64,000 nucleotides of DNA from Alphaproteobacteria bacterium (GCA_018821435.1 JAHJME010000014.1:62001-126000), one strand, 5' to 3'. Numbered from the stretch's first letter, positions 1 to 8,574 are shown. Notes: generated by a model not told the origin, from the sequence alone. Program-made: numbers and translations.

Positions 1-604
1 CCGCGCCGACCCGGAAGAAGGCGGCGACCTCGCCGGCGAACGCCCGCGTTCCGACGACCAGAGCGAACAGGGCCGAGCCCGCGCTGCCCAGCAGGATGGC
101 GGTCAGGCCGCGCTTGCCGTCGGCGGCGGCCTCGGCGCTGTCGCCGCGCATGCCGGAGCCGACCTTCAGCACCTCCGCGGCGGCGACGCCTTCGGGATAG
201 GGCAAGGGCGAGTTGGTCACCAGCGCCCGGCGTAGCGGCACCGTGTACATCACCCCCAGCACGCCCCCGATCGCGCAGATGCCGAAGGTGGTCCAGAACG
301 GAAAGCCGCTCCAAGCGCCGACGATCACCAGGCCCGGCAGCACGAAGATCACCGAGGCCATGGCCCCGGCGGCGGACGCCACCGTCTGGACGATGTTGTT
401 TTCCCAGATCGTCGCGTCCTTGAACGCGCGCAGCAGGGCCATGGAGATGATCGCCGCGGGGATCGAGGTGGCGACCGTCAGGCCGACCTTGAGGCCCAGG
501 TAGACGTTGGCTGCCGTGAACACGAGGCAGATCAGGATGCCCAGGAAGATCCCCCGGACCGTCAGCTCCACCCGCCGGGCCTGCGCCCCTGCCGCCACCG
601 TCAT
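1..604 (-). CDS. OPT family oligopeptide transporter, N-terminal part
   Basis: The reading frame starts with ATG at 604 and runs off the left edge, so only about the first 200 residues are present. The translation has a short polar N-terminus (MTVAAGAQARRVELTVRG), then hydrophobic segments with the motif NVYLGLKVGLTVATSIPAA, and later NSPLPYPEGVAAAEVL. These are hallmarks of the oligopeptide transporter (OPT/YSL) superfamily, inner-membrane proteins that take up small peptides or metal chelates. The substrate cannot be read from this fragment. It is the last visible member of a run of minus-strand genes from 2946 down to 1, although gaps of 65 bp and more make one operon uncertain. Confidence 0.85.
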   Translation of the reverse strand, partial: MTVAAGAQARRVELTVRGIFLGILICLVFTAANVYLGLKVGLTVATSIPAAIISMALLRAFKDATIWENNIVQTVASAAGAMASVIFVLPGLVIVGAWSGFPFWTTFGICAIGGVLGVMYTVPLRRALVTNSPLPYPEGVAAAEVLKVGSGMRGDSAEAAADGKRGLTAILLGSAGSALFALVVGTRAFAGEVAAFFRVGA

Positions 605-669
605 GCGAACTCCCCCACTTGGTGGCAGTTAGAGCGCGAGCCGCGGCCGCGCTCAAGCCGTCAGCGGGG

Positions 670-1260
670 TCAGCGGGTGCGGCGCATCTCCAGGATGTCC
701 AGCTTCGACTCGTAGGCGGGCCAGGGGAAGGCGATCCGCCAGCGGTCGTCGCCGATCCGCCGCACCTCGCCGATCAGGTCGCGATCGGCGTCGGCGCCGT
801 AGCGGGGCGTGCGAACCTCGTCGCCCAGTTCCAGCACGCCGACGAAGCGCGCCTTGTCGCGGTCGTCGGGGCAGACCAGGCCCACCGGTCGCTGCGAGCC
901 GGTGGTCTTACGCACGATCAGGTCGCCGCCGGGCGTCAGCGCCACCTGGCACTTGAACCAGCCGTACGCGATGTAGGGCAGCATGCCTTCGCTGGCCGCG
1001 CCCAGCTTGATGGTCCGGCATTGGTAGCGGCCGGGCGTCGGTTGCGGGCGGTTGAGGTTCACGCGCGGATCGGCGGCGGGCCCCAGGGCGCGAAGTTGCG
1101 CGCCGGACCCGCTCCGGATCGCCTCGGCGCGGCCGTCGCGCCACGCCTGGTCCAGTCGGGAAAGTCGTTCGGTGTCGGCGCGGGTGGGGACGCAGGTCAT
1201 CTCCTGCGCGGCGGCCGTGGTCGCCAGCGCGCTCAGCGCCAGCGTCAGGATCTTCAGCAT
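670..1260 (-). CDS. DUF4893 domain protein, exported
   Basis: The product has 196 residues with a clear Sec signal peptide (MLKILTLALSALATTAAAQ). The mature part carries features of the DUF4893 family: W...GRAEAIRSG, PGRYQCRTIKLG, then YGWFKCQVAL, SGSQRP-like GSQRPVGLVCPD, and a C-terminal GDDRWRIAFPWP. The family has no known biochemical role and is common as a periplasmic protein in Caulobacterales and Sphingomonadales. The stop lies 65 bp upstream of the OPT transporter start, and the start lies 25 bp downstream of the next gene's stop, so it probably shares a transcript with the gene at 1286. Confidence 0.8.
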   Translation of the reverse strand: MLKILTLALSALATTAAAQEMTCVPTRADTERLSRLDQAWRDGRAEAIRSGSGAQLRALGPAADPRVNLNRPQPTPGRYQCRTIKLGAASEGMLPYIAYGWFKCQVALTPGGDLIVRKTTGSQRPVGLVCPDDRDKARFVGVLELGDEVRTPRYGADADRDLIGEVRRIGDDRWRIAFPWPAYESKLDILEMRRTR

Positions 1261-1285
1261 CGTGGCGGACCGTCGGCGCAGGCGG

Positions 1286-1621
1286 TCAGAACCTGCTCTT
1301 GTACGCTAGCTTCGTCGGGCCCACCCGCAAGCCCTGGTCGTCGCTCCACTCGGCCTTGGGGCGCACCTCGACCTCGGGAATATCGTCGGCCTCGGTGGCG
1401 CGGTTCAGCTTCAGCACGGGCGCGTGGTCGCTGGTGGTCGAGCCGCTGGCGGGACGGATCGGCGTCACGTCGCGTTGGAAATTCAGCGCCGGCGCGCGCG
1501 ATGCGGTCGTCATCTGCGGGGCCAAGGCGACGACCGTCGACGGCCAGACCTGGGCCAGGGCGGGGATCGGGGCCGATGCGATCACGCCGGCGGCGATCAG
1601 CAGGTTCAGCGAGCGGGACAA
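1286..1621 (-). CDS. Small exported protein of unknown function
   Basis: I chose the TTG at 1621 because GGAGAG sits about 6 bases upstream and the protein then begins with a good signal peptide (LSRSLNLLIAAGVIASAPIPALAQ). An alternative longer frame reaches 1669 but would put a charged extension before the signal peptide. The mature part is about 87 residues, polar, without cysteines, and has no motif I recognise. It ends in VGPTKLAYKSRF, an aromatic C-terminus that could suit an outer-membrane-associated protein, but this is a guess. It lies 25 bp upstream of the DUF4893 gene on the same strand. Confidence 0.6.
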   Translation of the reverse strand: MSRSLNLLIAAGVIASAPIPALAQVWPSTVVALAPQMTTASRAPALNFQRDVTPIRPASGSTTSDHAPVLKLNRATEADDIPEVEVRPKAEWSDDQGLRVGPTKLAYKSRF

Positions 1622-1701
1622 TTCAAGCTCTCCAGCAGGGTTCCGCCCGGCAGAACCCCTCGGGATCACTTTGGTTTCACGTTGTTACGGCCCTCGAAAC
1701 A

Positions 1702-2169
1702 TCAGCTGCGGTCAATGCGCGCAGCGAAGCAGCCCGCGCCGGGGTAGTGGGCGTGCAGATAGGCGACCTGCGAGTCGGCCAGCAGGCGGGGGATCGCGGT
1801 CTCCAGGTCGATGGTCGGAACCAGATCGGCGTCGATCATCATCCCGGCCTCGTCGAACGCCCGCAGGGACAGGAACTGGCGCGCGCTGAACGCCGGCGGG
1901 ATCTCGCCCGGCGCGAAGGTCGTGTCGGCCGCGTCCTTCCGAACGAAGATCGCGTGGCGCGAGCGGAAGGGCGTGTCGGCCGGCTGGTGCTCGTAGTTCA
2001 GCAGCAGGACGGTCTCGCCGGGCTCGGCGTCCTGCAACGTCACGCGGCACGGCGCGCCGGGGCCTTCGACCGTGCGGCGGACAATGCCGCGCTGGGTCAG
2101 TTCGGCGTCGGAGAGGTCGAAGAGCGGACGGAATGGCGCCATGGGCAGGGCGCTGACGACGAAGGACAT
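1702..2169 (-). CDS. DUF1203 domain protein
   Basis: The ATG at 2169 gives a 155-residue protein beginning MSFVVSALPMAPFRPLF. Features of the DUF1203 family are visible: CRVTLQDAEPGETVLLLNYEHQPADTPFRSRHAIFV near the middle and a C-terminal VAYLHAHYPGAGCFAARIDR. The family is about this length and has no established activity; the conserved His and Cys near the C-terminus suggest a small enzyme or binding protein. It is on the same strand as its neighbours but is separated by 80 bp from each, so it may have its own promoter. A longer in-frame extension to 2241 has no support. Confidence 0.8.
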   Translation of the reverse strand: MSFVVSALPMAPFRPLFDLSDAELTQRGIVRRTVEGPGAPCRVTLQDAEPGETVLLLNYEHQPADTPFRSRHAIFVRKDAADTTFAPGEIPPAFSARQFLSLRAFDEAGMMIDADLVPTIDLETAIPRLLADSQVAYLHAHYPGAGCFAARIDRS

Positions 2170-2253
2170 CTGGGGTCTCCTGTGTTGCGCCTGAAGATCG
2201 GTCGCGCTGTCGCCGGAGCCAATGTGGCGAGGCCAACACAAGTCCGAAAGCCG

Positions 2254-2946
2254 CTAGGTCGCGTCGTGAAAGATGAGGCCCAGCGTGTGGCGGCGGCCGG
2301 CGCGGAGGCGGCTGACGCCGTGGCGCAGGTTCATGCGATAGACGCCGCGCCCGCCGGTCACGGGGCGGTGATGGACCGGGAAGATCGCCGCGTCGCCCTG
2401 GCGCAACGGCACGACCTCGGCGCGGGACTGCATGCGTGGCCGCTGCTCGGTCAGCACGAACTCGCCGCCTTCAAAATCGCGGCCGGGTTCGGACAGCAGG
2501 ATCGCCACCTGCAGCGGAAAGACGTGCTCGCCATACAGGTCCTGGTGCAGGCAGTTGTAGTCGTCCGGCCCGTAGCGCAGCAGCAACGGCGTGGGTCGGG
2601 CCTGGCCGGCGGCGTGGCAGCGGGCCAGATAGTCTCCATGGTCGGCGGGGTAGCGCGCGGCCTCGCCCAGCGCCGTGTTCCAGCGGTTGGCGATCCGGGC
2701 CAGCGGCGGATAGAGCGCGGTCCGCAGTTCGACTACCGGATCGGGCAGCGGATAGTCGAAGTAGCGGTACTCGCCGCGCCCGAAACCGTGCCGCGCCATC
2801 GTGACGGTGGAGCGGAAGCCGTCGCCGTCGTAGCGCGCCGCCATGGCCTCGCATTCGGCCCGTGAGAGCAGCCCCGGCACGTGCGCGCAGCCGTGGGTAT
2901 TGAGCTCGCGCTCCGTCGCGGTCCAGTCGATGTCTTGCAGCGTCAT
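2254..2946 (-). CDS. 2OG-Fe(II) oxygenase
   Basis: The product is 230 residues from ATG 2946. A double-stranded beta-helix dioxygenase is indicated by CLHQDLYGEHVFPLQVAILLSEP, which holds the HxD iron ligands, and by a distal HRPVTG...YRMNLRHGVSRLRAGRRHTLGLIFHDA, which holds the second His and the Arg that would bind 2-oxoglutarate. FEGGEFVLTEQRPR is the usual middle strand. Members hydroxylate or demethylate proteins, nucleic acids or small molecules; here the substrate is unknown. Residues added by starting further upstream (to 3090) look like non-coding arginine-rich translation. It is divergent from the ABC-F gene at 3120. Confidence 0.85.
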   Translation of the reverse strand: MTLQDIDWTATERELNTHGCAHVPGLLSRAECEAMAARYDGDGFRSTVTMARHGFGRGEYRYFDYPLPDPVVELRTALYPPLARIANRWNTALGEAARYPADHGDYLARCHAAGQARPTPLLLRYGPDDYNCLHQDLYGEHVFPLQVAILLSEPGRDFEGGEFVLTEQRPRMQSRAEVVPLRQGDAAIFPVHHRPVTGGRGVYRMNLRHGVSRLRAGRRHTLGLIFHDAT

Positions 2947-3119
2947 GTGGCCGAGATGGCCGGCGGTCGGCGCGGCGCCAAGCCCTTCGCCGACGCCACG
3001 TCCGGATTGCGCGATCCGCCGTCCGACCCTAGATAAACGCCTTCGCGTAGGGAGCAGACCGATGCGGTCGACGCTGGACAACCCGATCACCCGTTGTGTC
3101 CACGTCTCCGAGATCGCTC

Positions 3120-4706
3120 ATGTCTTCGCCCTCCGTCACCCTGGACAGCCTCAGCTTTTCGACGCCTGACGGCCGTTCGCTCCTCGACAACCTGACCCTC
3201 ACCTTCGGGGCCGAACGCACCGGCCTCGTGGGCCGCAATGGGGTGGGCAAGTCCACACTGCTGCGTCTGATCCTGGGAGAGGCCGCGCCGTCAGCGGGCG
3301 CCGTCACCCTGCGCGGACGTGTCGGGGTGCTGCGCCAGGCGCTGGTTCCGCCGCCCGGAACCAGCGTGGCCGACCTGATGGGCGTGGCCGAACCCATGGC
3401 CCGGCTGGCGCGGATCGAGGCGGGCGAGGGGACCGGCGACGATTTCGACGACGCCGATTGGACGTTGCCGGCGCGGCTCGAGGCGGCCCTGGCCGAGGTC
3501 GATCTGCCGGGCCTGGATCTCGACCGGCCCGCTGCCACCCTCAGCGGCGGGCAGGTCACGCGCGCCAGCCTGGCCGGCCTGATCGCCGCCGAGCCGGACC
3601 TGTTGCTGCTGGACGAACCCACCAACAACCTGGACGCCGACGCCCGCGATCTGGTGGCGCAGGTGCTGGGCCGCTGGAAAGGCGGTGCAATCGTGGTCAG
3701 CCACGATCGGACCCTGCTGCGCCAGGTGGATCGGATCGTCGAGCTTTCCAGCCTGGGCGCCCAGGTATTCGGCGGCGGCTACGATCTCTATGCCGCGCGC
3801 AAGGCCGAGGCTGAGGCCGCCGCCGTCCGCGACCTGGCGGATGCCGAGAAGCAGGCCGCCCGCGTCGCCCGCGAGGTTCAGGTCGCCACCGAGCGCAAGG
3901 CGCGCAAGGACGCCGCCGGCAAGCGCTCACGGGCCAAGGGCGACCAGCCCAAGATCATGCTCGATTTCCGCGCCGAGCGGGCCGAGTCCAGCGGCGGCCG
4001 CGAGACTCGGCTGGCCGAACGGCTGAGCGGCGAGGCGGCCGAGGCGCTGTCGGCGGCCGACGCGCGGGTCGAGCGGGTACGCCGCCTGGCCTTCGACCTG
4101 CCGCCTTCCGGGCTGGCGACCGGGAAGACCGTGCTGGCGTTGGAGGACGTGGCCTTCGGCTATCCCGGCGCCGTGCTGCTGTTGGCCGGCCGGTCCCTGC
4201 GGATCGCCGGGCCGGAGCGGGTGGCGGTGTCCGGGCCGAACGGCTCTGGCAAGACCACGTTGCTGCGCCTGGCCGCAGGCGACCTGGAGCCCACCGCCGG
4301 CAAGGTCGTCCGGGGCGTGAAGGCGGCTTTCCTGGACCAGCAGACGGCGCTGCTGGGCGACGACGCCACCCTGGTGGCTGCGTTCCGGCGCCTGAACCCG
4401 GCGTCCGGCGACAACGCCGCACGCGCGGCCCTGGCCCGCTTCCTGTTCCGCAACACGGCGGCGGAGAAGCCCGTGGCGGCGCTCAGCGGCGGCGAGCGGC
4501 TACGCGCGGCCCTGGCCTGCGTGCTGCTGGGCGACGCGCCGCCGCAACTGCTCATCCTGGACGAGCCCACCAACCACCTGGACCTGGACTCCATCGGCGC
4601 CGTCGAAGCCGCCTTGGCGGGTTACGACGGCGCCTTGCTGGTGGTCAGCCACGACCGCGATTTCCTGGCCGCGATCGGGGTGGAGCGGGAGATCGGCCTG
4701 GGTTAG
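3120..4706 (+). CDS. ABC-F family ATPase
   Basis: This 528-residue protein has two ATP-binding cassettes and no membrane segment, the ABC-F layout. Domain 1 holds Walker A GRNGVGKST, signature LSGGQVTRASLAG and Walker B LLLLDEPTNNLD; domain 2 holds GPNGSGKTT, LSGGERLRAALA and LLILDEPTNHLD. The linker between them is rich in Ala, Glu, Arg and Lys and is probably helical. ABC-F proteins act on the ribosome in translation or in antibiotic protection; this one resembles the housekeeping Uup/YheS type more than resistance proteins, but I cannot assign it further. A GTG 24 bases upstream (3096) is an alternative start. It overlaps the convergent DUF1330 gene by 4 bp. Confidence 0.92.
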   Translation: MSSPSVTLDSLSFSTPDGRSLLDNLTLTFGAERTGLVGRNGVGKSTLLRLILGEAAPSAGAVTLRGRVGVLRQALVPPPGTSVADLMGVAEPMARLARIEAGEGTGDDFDDADWTLPARLEAALAEVDLPGLDLDRPAATLSGGQVTRASLAGLIAAEPDLLLLDEPTNNLDADARDLVAQVLGRWKGGAIVVSHDRTLLRQVDRIVELSSLGAQVFGGGYDLYAARKAEAEAAAVRDLADAEKQAARVAREVQVATERKARKDAAGKRSRAKGDQPKIMLDFRAERAESSGGRETRLAERLSGEAAEALSAADARVERVRRLAFDLPPSGLATGKTVLALEDVAFGYPGAVLLLAGRSLRIAGPERVAVSGPNGSGKTTLLRLAAGDLEPTAGKVVRGVKAAFLDQQTALLGDDATLVAAFRRLNPASGDNAARAALARFLFRNTAAEKPVAALSGGERLRAALACVLLGDAPPQLLILDEPTNHLDLDSIGAVEAALAGYDGALLVVSHDRDFLAAIGVEREIGLG

Positions 4707-4993
4707 CCGAACCCCTCCGTCATCACGATCTCGCCCTCGGATGCGGCGTGGCGATGCTTGGCGATCTCGCGGTACTCGGGCGACCCTGCCCAGGCGAGCG
4801 CGGCCTCCCTATCCGGGAACGCCAGGATGACCAGCCTGCGGGCGTCGGGCGGACCCTCCAACACTTCCGGGGCGTCATTCACCCCCAGCACCTGGCCGCC
4901 GTACTTGGCGAAGATCTCCATGAATCCGGCCTCGTACTGGCCATAGCGTTCGCGGTCGTGGATCGCGATGCGGGCGACGATGTAGTGGGTCAT
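4703..4993 (-). CDS. DUF1330 domain protein
   Basis: The product has 96 residues and is a ferredoxin-like alpha/beta barrel protein of the DUF1330 family: it begins MTHYIVARIAIHDRERYGQY, continues GGQVLGVNDAPEVLEG and has LVILAFPDREAALAWAGSPEY. Family members form dimers, and their activity is not established. The ATG overlaps the stop of the upstream thioesterase gene (ATGA), so translation is probably coupled. It is the last gene of the unit that starts with the FMN riboswitch and ribH, which suggests FMN-responsive expression. Its stop overlaps the convergent ABC-F stop. Confidence 0.87.
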   Translation of the reverse strand: MTHYIVARIAIHDRERYGQYEAGFMEIFAKYGGQVLGVNDAPEVLEGPPDARRLVILAFPDREAALAWAGSPEYREIAKHRHAASEGEIVMTEGFG

Positions 4994-5418
4994 GCGGCAA
5001 CCTGCTTTCTGACGACGCGGAACACCGCATTTGCCCGGGCGCTCGGCTGGCCGTCGGCGGTGACGAAGGCCTGGGTGAAGCATAGCGTGCCGCCGGGCTT
5101 CACGAACACCGTGTCGAATTCCAGCCACTGGCCGGTCAGCGCCGAACCCAGGAAGTCGACGGTGAGGTTCACCGTCACCAGGCTGGCCAGGTCGCCGAGA
5201 CGGCGGGCGCAGGACAGGCCCATTGCGTTGTCCGCCAGGGTCGAGATCAACCCGCCGTGGACGAAACCCCGGCTGTTGGTGTGCGCCTCGCCGGCCCGCA
5301 GGCCCAGGATGACGGTATCGCCGGAGAGTCGCCGGTACAGCGGCTCCCACGGGTTGGTGACGGGGCTCTTGCGGTCGTGCCGCTCGAACCCCTCCGGGAC
5401 GGTCAGGAGGGCGTCCAT
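4990..5418 (-). CDS. PaaI-family hotdog thioesterase
   Basis: The 142-residue protein has the hotdog-fold signature of the PaaI/YigI type: NSRGFVHGGLISTLADNAMG, where the HGG loop precedes the catalytic helix, then VTVNLTVDFLGSA and a final strand region ANAVFRVVRK. Such enzymes hydrolyse acyl-CoA thioesters; the acyl group is not predictable here. The start codon at 5418 lies only 4 bp after the ribH stop, and its own stop overlaps the DUF1330 start, so all three genes look like one transcript. An acyl-CoA thioesterase in an FMN-controlled unit is unexpected and is reported as a finding. Confidence 0.88.
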   Translation of the reverse strand: MDALLTVPEGFERHDRKSPVTNPWEPLYRRLSGDTVILGLRAGEAHTNSRGFVHGGLISTLADNAMGLSCARRLGDLASLVTVNLTVDFLGSALTGQWLEFDTVFVKPGGTLCFTQAFVTADGQPSARANAVFRVVRKQVAA

Positions 5419-5422
5419 GAGG

Positions 5423-5947
5423 TCACGCCGCCGCGAGCCGGGCGAGGCTCTCCAGCGTCCCATGGCAGGCCCGCGCGGCCTCGGCGCCCTTCAGCCGGAA
5501 GTGGCTCTGGAAGAAGCCGTTGTGCGCCTCGGTCTCCTGGTAGTGGTGCGGGGTCAGGACCACCGAGAACACCGGCGTTTCGGTGGAGAGCTGCACCTGC
5601 ATCAGCCCCTGGAGCACGGTCTGGGCCACGAAGTCGTGGCGATAGATGCCGCCGTCGACCACGAACGCCGCGCCGACGATGGCGGCGTAGCGGCCGGTGC
5701 GCGCCAGGGTCTGGGCATGCAGCGGGATCTCGAACGCGCCGGGGGTCTCGAAGCGTTCGACGGTTTCGGGCGGAAAGCCCAGCTTGGCCATCTCGTCCAC
5801 GAACCCCGTGTACGACTCGCGGACGATGTCGGCGTGCCACAGCGCGTGGACGAAGGCGACGCGGCCGGCGCGGAAGGCGCCGTTGGCGGTGGGGAACTCC
5901 AGCGTCGGCTTGGAGGCAGGCATAGACCTGGAGGCAGATTGGGTCAT
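5423..5947 (-). CDS. ribH: 6,7-dimethyl-8-ribityllumazine synthase, RibH2 type
   Basis: This enzyme condenses 5-amino-6-ribitylaminouracil with 3,4-dihydroxy-2-butanone 4-phosphate, the penultimate step of riboflavin synthesis. The 174-residue product shows GAFEIPLHAQTLARTGRYAAIVGAAFVVDGGIYRHDFVA, and the loop VVLTPHHYQETEAHNGFF, which matches the divergent RibH2 class of Brucella and rhizobia better than RibH1. ATG 5947 was chosen; the segment upstream is riboswitch. The gene is preceded on the same strand by a well-formed FMN riboswitch and is followed at 4 bp by a thioesterase gene. A second, housekeeping ribH elsewhere in the genome is expected but cannot be seen. Confidence 0.92.
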   Translation of the reverse strand: MTQSASRSMPASKPTLEFPTANGAFRAGRVAFVHALWHADIVRESYTGFVDEMAKLGFPPETVERFETPGAFEIPLHAQTLARTGRYAAIVGAAFVVDGGIYRHDFVAQTVLQGLMQVQLSTETPVFSVVLTPHHYQETEAHNGFFQSHFRLKGAEAARACHGTLESLARLAAA

Positions 5948-6029
5948 GGTCTTCTCCCTGACCGGGTTCAAAGGACCACGACTCAGGGGCAGGCCGCCCG
6001 CGCGCAGGCGCAATCCGCCAACGACGCGT

Positions 6030-6178
6030 TCGACCGTTCTCATAACCGGACTCTAACCGTCGGCCCCGGGATCGCACCGGAATCTGCTCGTCCCTTTCAG
6101 CCGAAACCGAAAGGCGCCCGCGGGCTCGTCCCCCGAAGGGGCATTACCGCCGGTGGGGAGTTTCACCCCGCCCTGAGA
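6030..6178 (-). ncRNA. FMN riboswitch (RFN element)
   Basis: On the minus strand the RFN signature blocks appear in order: CAGGGCGGGGTGAAA, CTCCCCACCGGCGGTAATG, AGCCCGCGGGCGCC, a variable stem-loop, then ATTCCGGTGCGATCC, GGGGCCGACGGTTAGAG and TCCGG. These are the paired segments and junction bases that bind flavin mononucleotide. The aptamer ends about 85 bases before the ribH start, leaving room for an expression platform. Known FMN riboswitches lower expression when FMN is abundant. Ends are approximate to about 5 bases. Confidence 0.95.
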
Positions 6179-6318
6179 ACGTAGGCCGCCGGAACGTCCG
6201 ACGGCGTCGCCAAGATAGGCGCCTTCCGCTCCGTGAAACAAGTGTTTGAAACGCAGGCGTGGCCTTGTTCGGTCATATCGCCGTGCACAGCTAAGGTGGA
6301 GTTTGGCGGAGGCTTCCC

Positions 6319-6696
6319 ATGTTCGACCACCTGTCCCTCGGCGTTCGCGACCTCGACGCGGCCCGCGAGTTCTACGACGCCTTCTTCGCTCCGCTGGGCG
6401 CGGCGGTCTCCTCGGCGACGCCTAAGGAAGTGGCCTATGGCCCCGGCGGGCAGGCGGGCCTGTTCTATCTCTATCCGGTGGAAGGCGCTCAGGTCGCGGG
6501 CCTGGGCGCCCACCTGGCCTTCACGGCCGACAGCCACGCGGCCGTCGATGCGGCCTATGAGTCGGCGATGGAGCGTGGCGCGACGGCGATCCGCGTCGCC
6601 GGTCCGCACCCCGACATCGCGCCGGCCTACTACGGCTGCGTGATCCTGGATCCGGACGGTAACAAGCTGGAGATCGTCGCCGGCACGATGCACTGA
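6319..6696 (+). CDS. VOC family (glyoxalase-like) protein
   Basis: The 125-residue product is a single vicinal-oxygen-chelate domain: MFDHLSLGVRDLDAAREFYDAFFAPLG opens the first beta-alpha-beta unit, HLAFTADSHAAVDAAYESAMERGA the second, and YYGCVILDPDGNKLEIV closes it with the usual metal-ligand glutamate. It starts with ATG after GGAGGCTTCCC. Family members are lyases, dioxygenases or drug-binding proteins, and no substrate can be assigned. It is transcribed away from the ribH riboswitch and converges on flbY, with only 10 bp between the stops. Confidence 0.88.
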   Translation: MFDHLSLGVRDLDAAREFYDAFFAPLGAAVSSATPKEVAYGPGGQAGLFYLYPVEGAQVAGLGAHLAFTADSHAAVDAAYESAMERGATAIRVAGPHPDIAPAYYGCVILDPDGNKLEIVAGTMH

Positions 6697-6706
6697 GCCG
6701 GGCGGG

Positions 6707-7150
6707 TCAGGCCCGCTTGTTCAGGGTGATGGCGGTGGCGGTGGCGCCGGCGGTCTGCAGGCCGGTCGCGCCGTAGGACGAGGCCTTGGTGCGCTGGCTG
6801 GCCACCTCCTCGGCGATGCACTTCACCAGACCCTCGGTGACCGTGCGGGCCGCCTCGATCGCGCGGCCCTGACGGGCGAGCACCGAGTCGAAGGCTTCGG
6901 TGGCGCGCACCAGGCGGGTGCGGGCTTCCAGCGGCGCCGATTCGACCATGCGCGGGTCGGCGCGCACGCGGGCGCTTTCGTGGCGGTACAGGTTGGCCAG
7001 CCGCGAGGTCTCCTCCAGCATCGAGGCGGCGTCCTGCGGGCGGCGCTGTTCGAAGGCCTGGGCCTGGTTGGCGATCAGCTCGGTCAGGCGCTCGGTCAGG
7101 ATGACGAGCTGCTCGACGCGGTCGGTGGCGTCGGTTGCGGCGATGGCCAT
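6707..7150 (-). CDS. flbY: Flagellar protein FlbY (FlgN-like)
   Basis: The 147-residue, largely helical protein matches Caulobacter FlbY in length, composition and position: it is the last gene of the flgI cluster, directly after the rod-binding gene (stop and start are adjacent at 7150/7151). It contains long heptad-rich stretches (VEQLVILTERLTELIANQAQAFEQRR, TRLVRATEAFDSVLARQGRAIEAARTV), as in the FlgN export-chaperone family, and ends in a tail rich in Ala and Thr. It is probably a cytoplasmic flagellar assembly factor; the exact partner is not established from sequence. Expression should follow the sigma-54 promoter at 8611. Confidence 0.82.
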   Translation of the reverse strand: MAIAATDATDRVEQLVILTERLTELIANQAQAFEQRRPQDAASMLEETSRLANLYRHESARVRADPRMVESAPLEARTRLVRATEAFDSVLARQGRAIEAARTVTEGLVKCIAEEVASQRTKASSYGATGLQTAGATATAITLNKRA

Positions 7151-7465
7151 CTACTGGAGCCCCTGCATCTTCAGGATTTCACGCTGGACGGTGTCGGCGA
7201 GGCCGATGCCGCCGGACTTGGCCACCTGCTTGCCCATGGCCTCGGTCATCATCGAGCGGAACATCTCCTCGCCCGCACCGCCGCCGAAGGGGCCGTTGGT
7301 GTCCAGGCCTTCGAACATGTGCTGGAACATCGTCGACAGGAACTGAGCCTCGAACTTCTGGCCGGCGTCCTTGGCCTTGCTGTGCGCCAGCGAGGCCGTG
7401 GTGGTCTGCGCCGTCGGCGACAGCAGGTTGGGCGAGATCGAGGTCGGCGAGAACAGGTCGGCCAT
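7151..7465 (-). CDS. flgJ: Rod-binding protein, FlgJ N-terminal type
   Basis: The 104-residue protein corresponds to the rod-capping domain of FlgJ only, without the peptidoglycan hydrolase domain found in gammaproteobacteria. Diagnostic residues are [18 protein letters not shown], followed by [31 protein letters not shown]. This short form is normal in alphaproteobacteria, where a separate enzyme cuts the cell wall. It acts in the periplasm during rod assembly. Its start codon at 7465 overlaps the last base of the flgI stop, so translation is likely coupled with flgI and with flbY. Confidence 0.88.
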   Translation of the reverse strand: MADLFSPTSISPNLLSPTAQTTTASLAHSKAKDAGQKFEAQFLSTMFQHMFEGLDTNGPFGGGAGEEMFRSMMTEAMGKQVAKSGGIGLADTVQREILKMQGLQ

Positions 7466-8574
7466 TACATCACCTCGATTTCGGCTTGGAGCGCGCCTGC
7501 CGCCTTGATGGTCTGCAGGATGGAGATCATGTCGCGCGGCGTGACGCCAAGGGCGTTCAGGCCGGCGACCAGGTTGGAGAGCGCCGCGCCGGACTTCAGC
7601 GTCAGGAACTGTTTGCCGGTCTCTTCCTGCACCGAGACATCCGACTGCGGCACCACCGTGGTCTCGCCGCCGCGAGAGAAGGCGCCGGGCTGGCTGACCG
7701 CCGGCTGCTCGCGCACCGTGATGGTCAGGTTGCCCTGCTGGATGGCGACGGTTGAGACGCGGACCGCGTCGCCCATGACGATCACGCCGGCCACCTCGTC
7801 GATCACCACCTTGGCGCCGCTATCGGGCTCGACGGTCAGGTTCTCGATCCCGGCCATGAAGCTGACCATGTTCTGGCCGGCCGGCGGGCGGATCGCCACG
7901 ATCGTCGGGTTCTCGGCCACCGCGGTGCCGGGGTAGGCGCCGTTGACCACATCGGCGATGCGGCGGGCGGTGGTGAAGTCGGGATTGCGCAGCGTCAGGC
8001 GCATCTGCGCCATGCTGGAGAGCTGGAAGCCGATCTCGCGCTCGACGCTGGCGCCGCCGGCGATGCGGCCGGCCGTGGGGACGCCCTTGAGGACGGTCGA
8101 GCCCGAGGCGCCGCCGGCGCTGACCGAGCCGGTTTGCACCGTGCCCTGCGCCACCGCATAGGCCTGGCCGTCGGCGCCCAGCAGCGGCGTGACCAGCAGC
8201 GTGCCGCCCAGCAGGCTCTTGGCGTCGCCCAGCGCGGAGACCGAGGCGTCGATCTGCGCGCCCGGCGCGGAGAACGGCGGCAGCTTGGCGGTGACCATCA
8301 CCGCGGCCACGTTCTTGGTGTTGAGGTTGGCGTCGCGGACGTTGACGCCCAGCCGCTCCAGCATCGCCTCCAGGCTCTGCTTGGTGAAGGGCGCGTTGCG
8401 CAGCGCGTCGCCGGTGCCGTTGAGGCCGACCACGATGCCGTAGCCGACGAGCTGATTCTCGCGCACGCCTTCGAACTCGACGATGTCCTTGATGCGGGAC
8501 TTGGCCAGCGCCGGGTGGGCCACGAGGGCCGCCGCGGCGAGGATCAGAGCGGAGAGGAGACGGACCGGACGCAT
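7465..8574 (-). CDS. flgI: Flagellar P-ring protein FlgI
   Basis: FlgI forms the periplasmic P ring that supports the flagellar rod. The 369-residue product has a signal peptide ([24 protein letters not shown]) and the family landmarks [46 protein letters not shown]-type [14 protein letters not shown] and a C-terminal [32 protein letters not shown] chose ATG 8574 with GAAGG 6 bases upstream; a TTG at 8592 is possible. A sigma-54 promoter lies about 40 bp upstream. The gene leads the flgI-flgJ-flbY unit and diverges from fliX, the arrangement known in Caulobacter. Confidence 0.95.
   Translation of the reverse strand: MRPVRLLSALILAAAALVAHPALAKSRIKDIVEFEGVRENQLVGYGIVVGLNGTGDALRNAPFTKQSLEAMLERLGVNVRDANLNTKNVAAVMVTAKLPPFSAPGAQIDASVSALGDAKSLLGGTLLVTPLLGADGQAYAVAQGTVQTGSVSAGGASGSTVLKGVPTAGRIAGGASVEREIGFQLSSMAQMRLTLRNPDFTTARRIADVVNGAYPGTAVAENPTIVAIRPPAGQNMVSFMAGIENLTVEPDSGAKVVIDEVAGVIVMGDAVRVSTVAIQQGNLTITVREQPAVSQPGAFSRGGETTVVPQSDVSVQEETGKQFLTLKSGAALSNLVAGLNALGVTPRDMISILQTIKAAGALQAEIEVM

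Noticed and set aside
619-2865. A 748-codon open frame on the plus strand
   Set aside because: It runs antisense through DUF4893, DUF1203 and the oxygenase genes, has an Arg/Gly/Ala-rich translation without motifs, and reflects high GC content.
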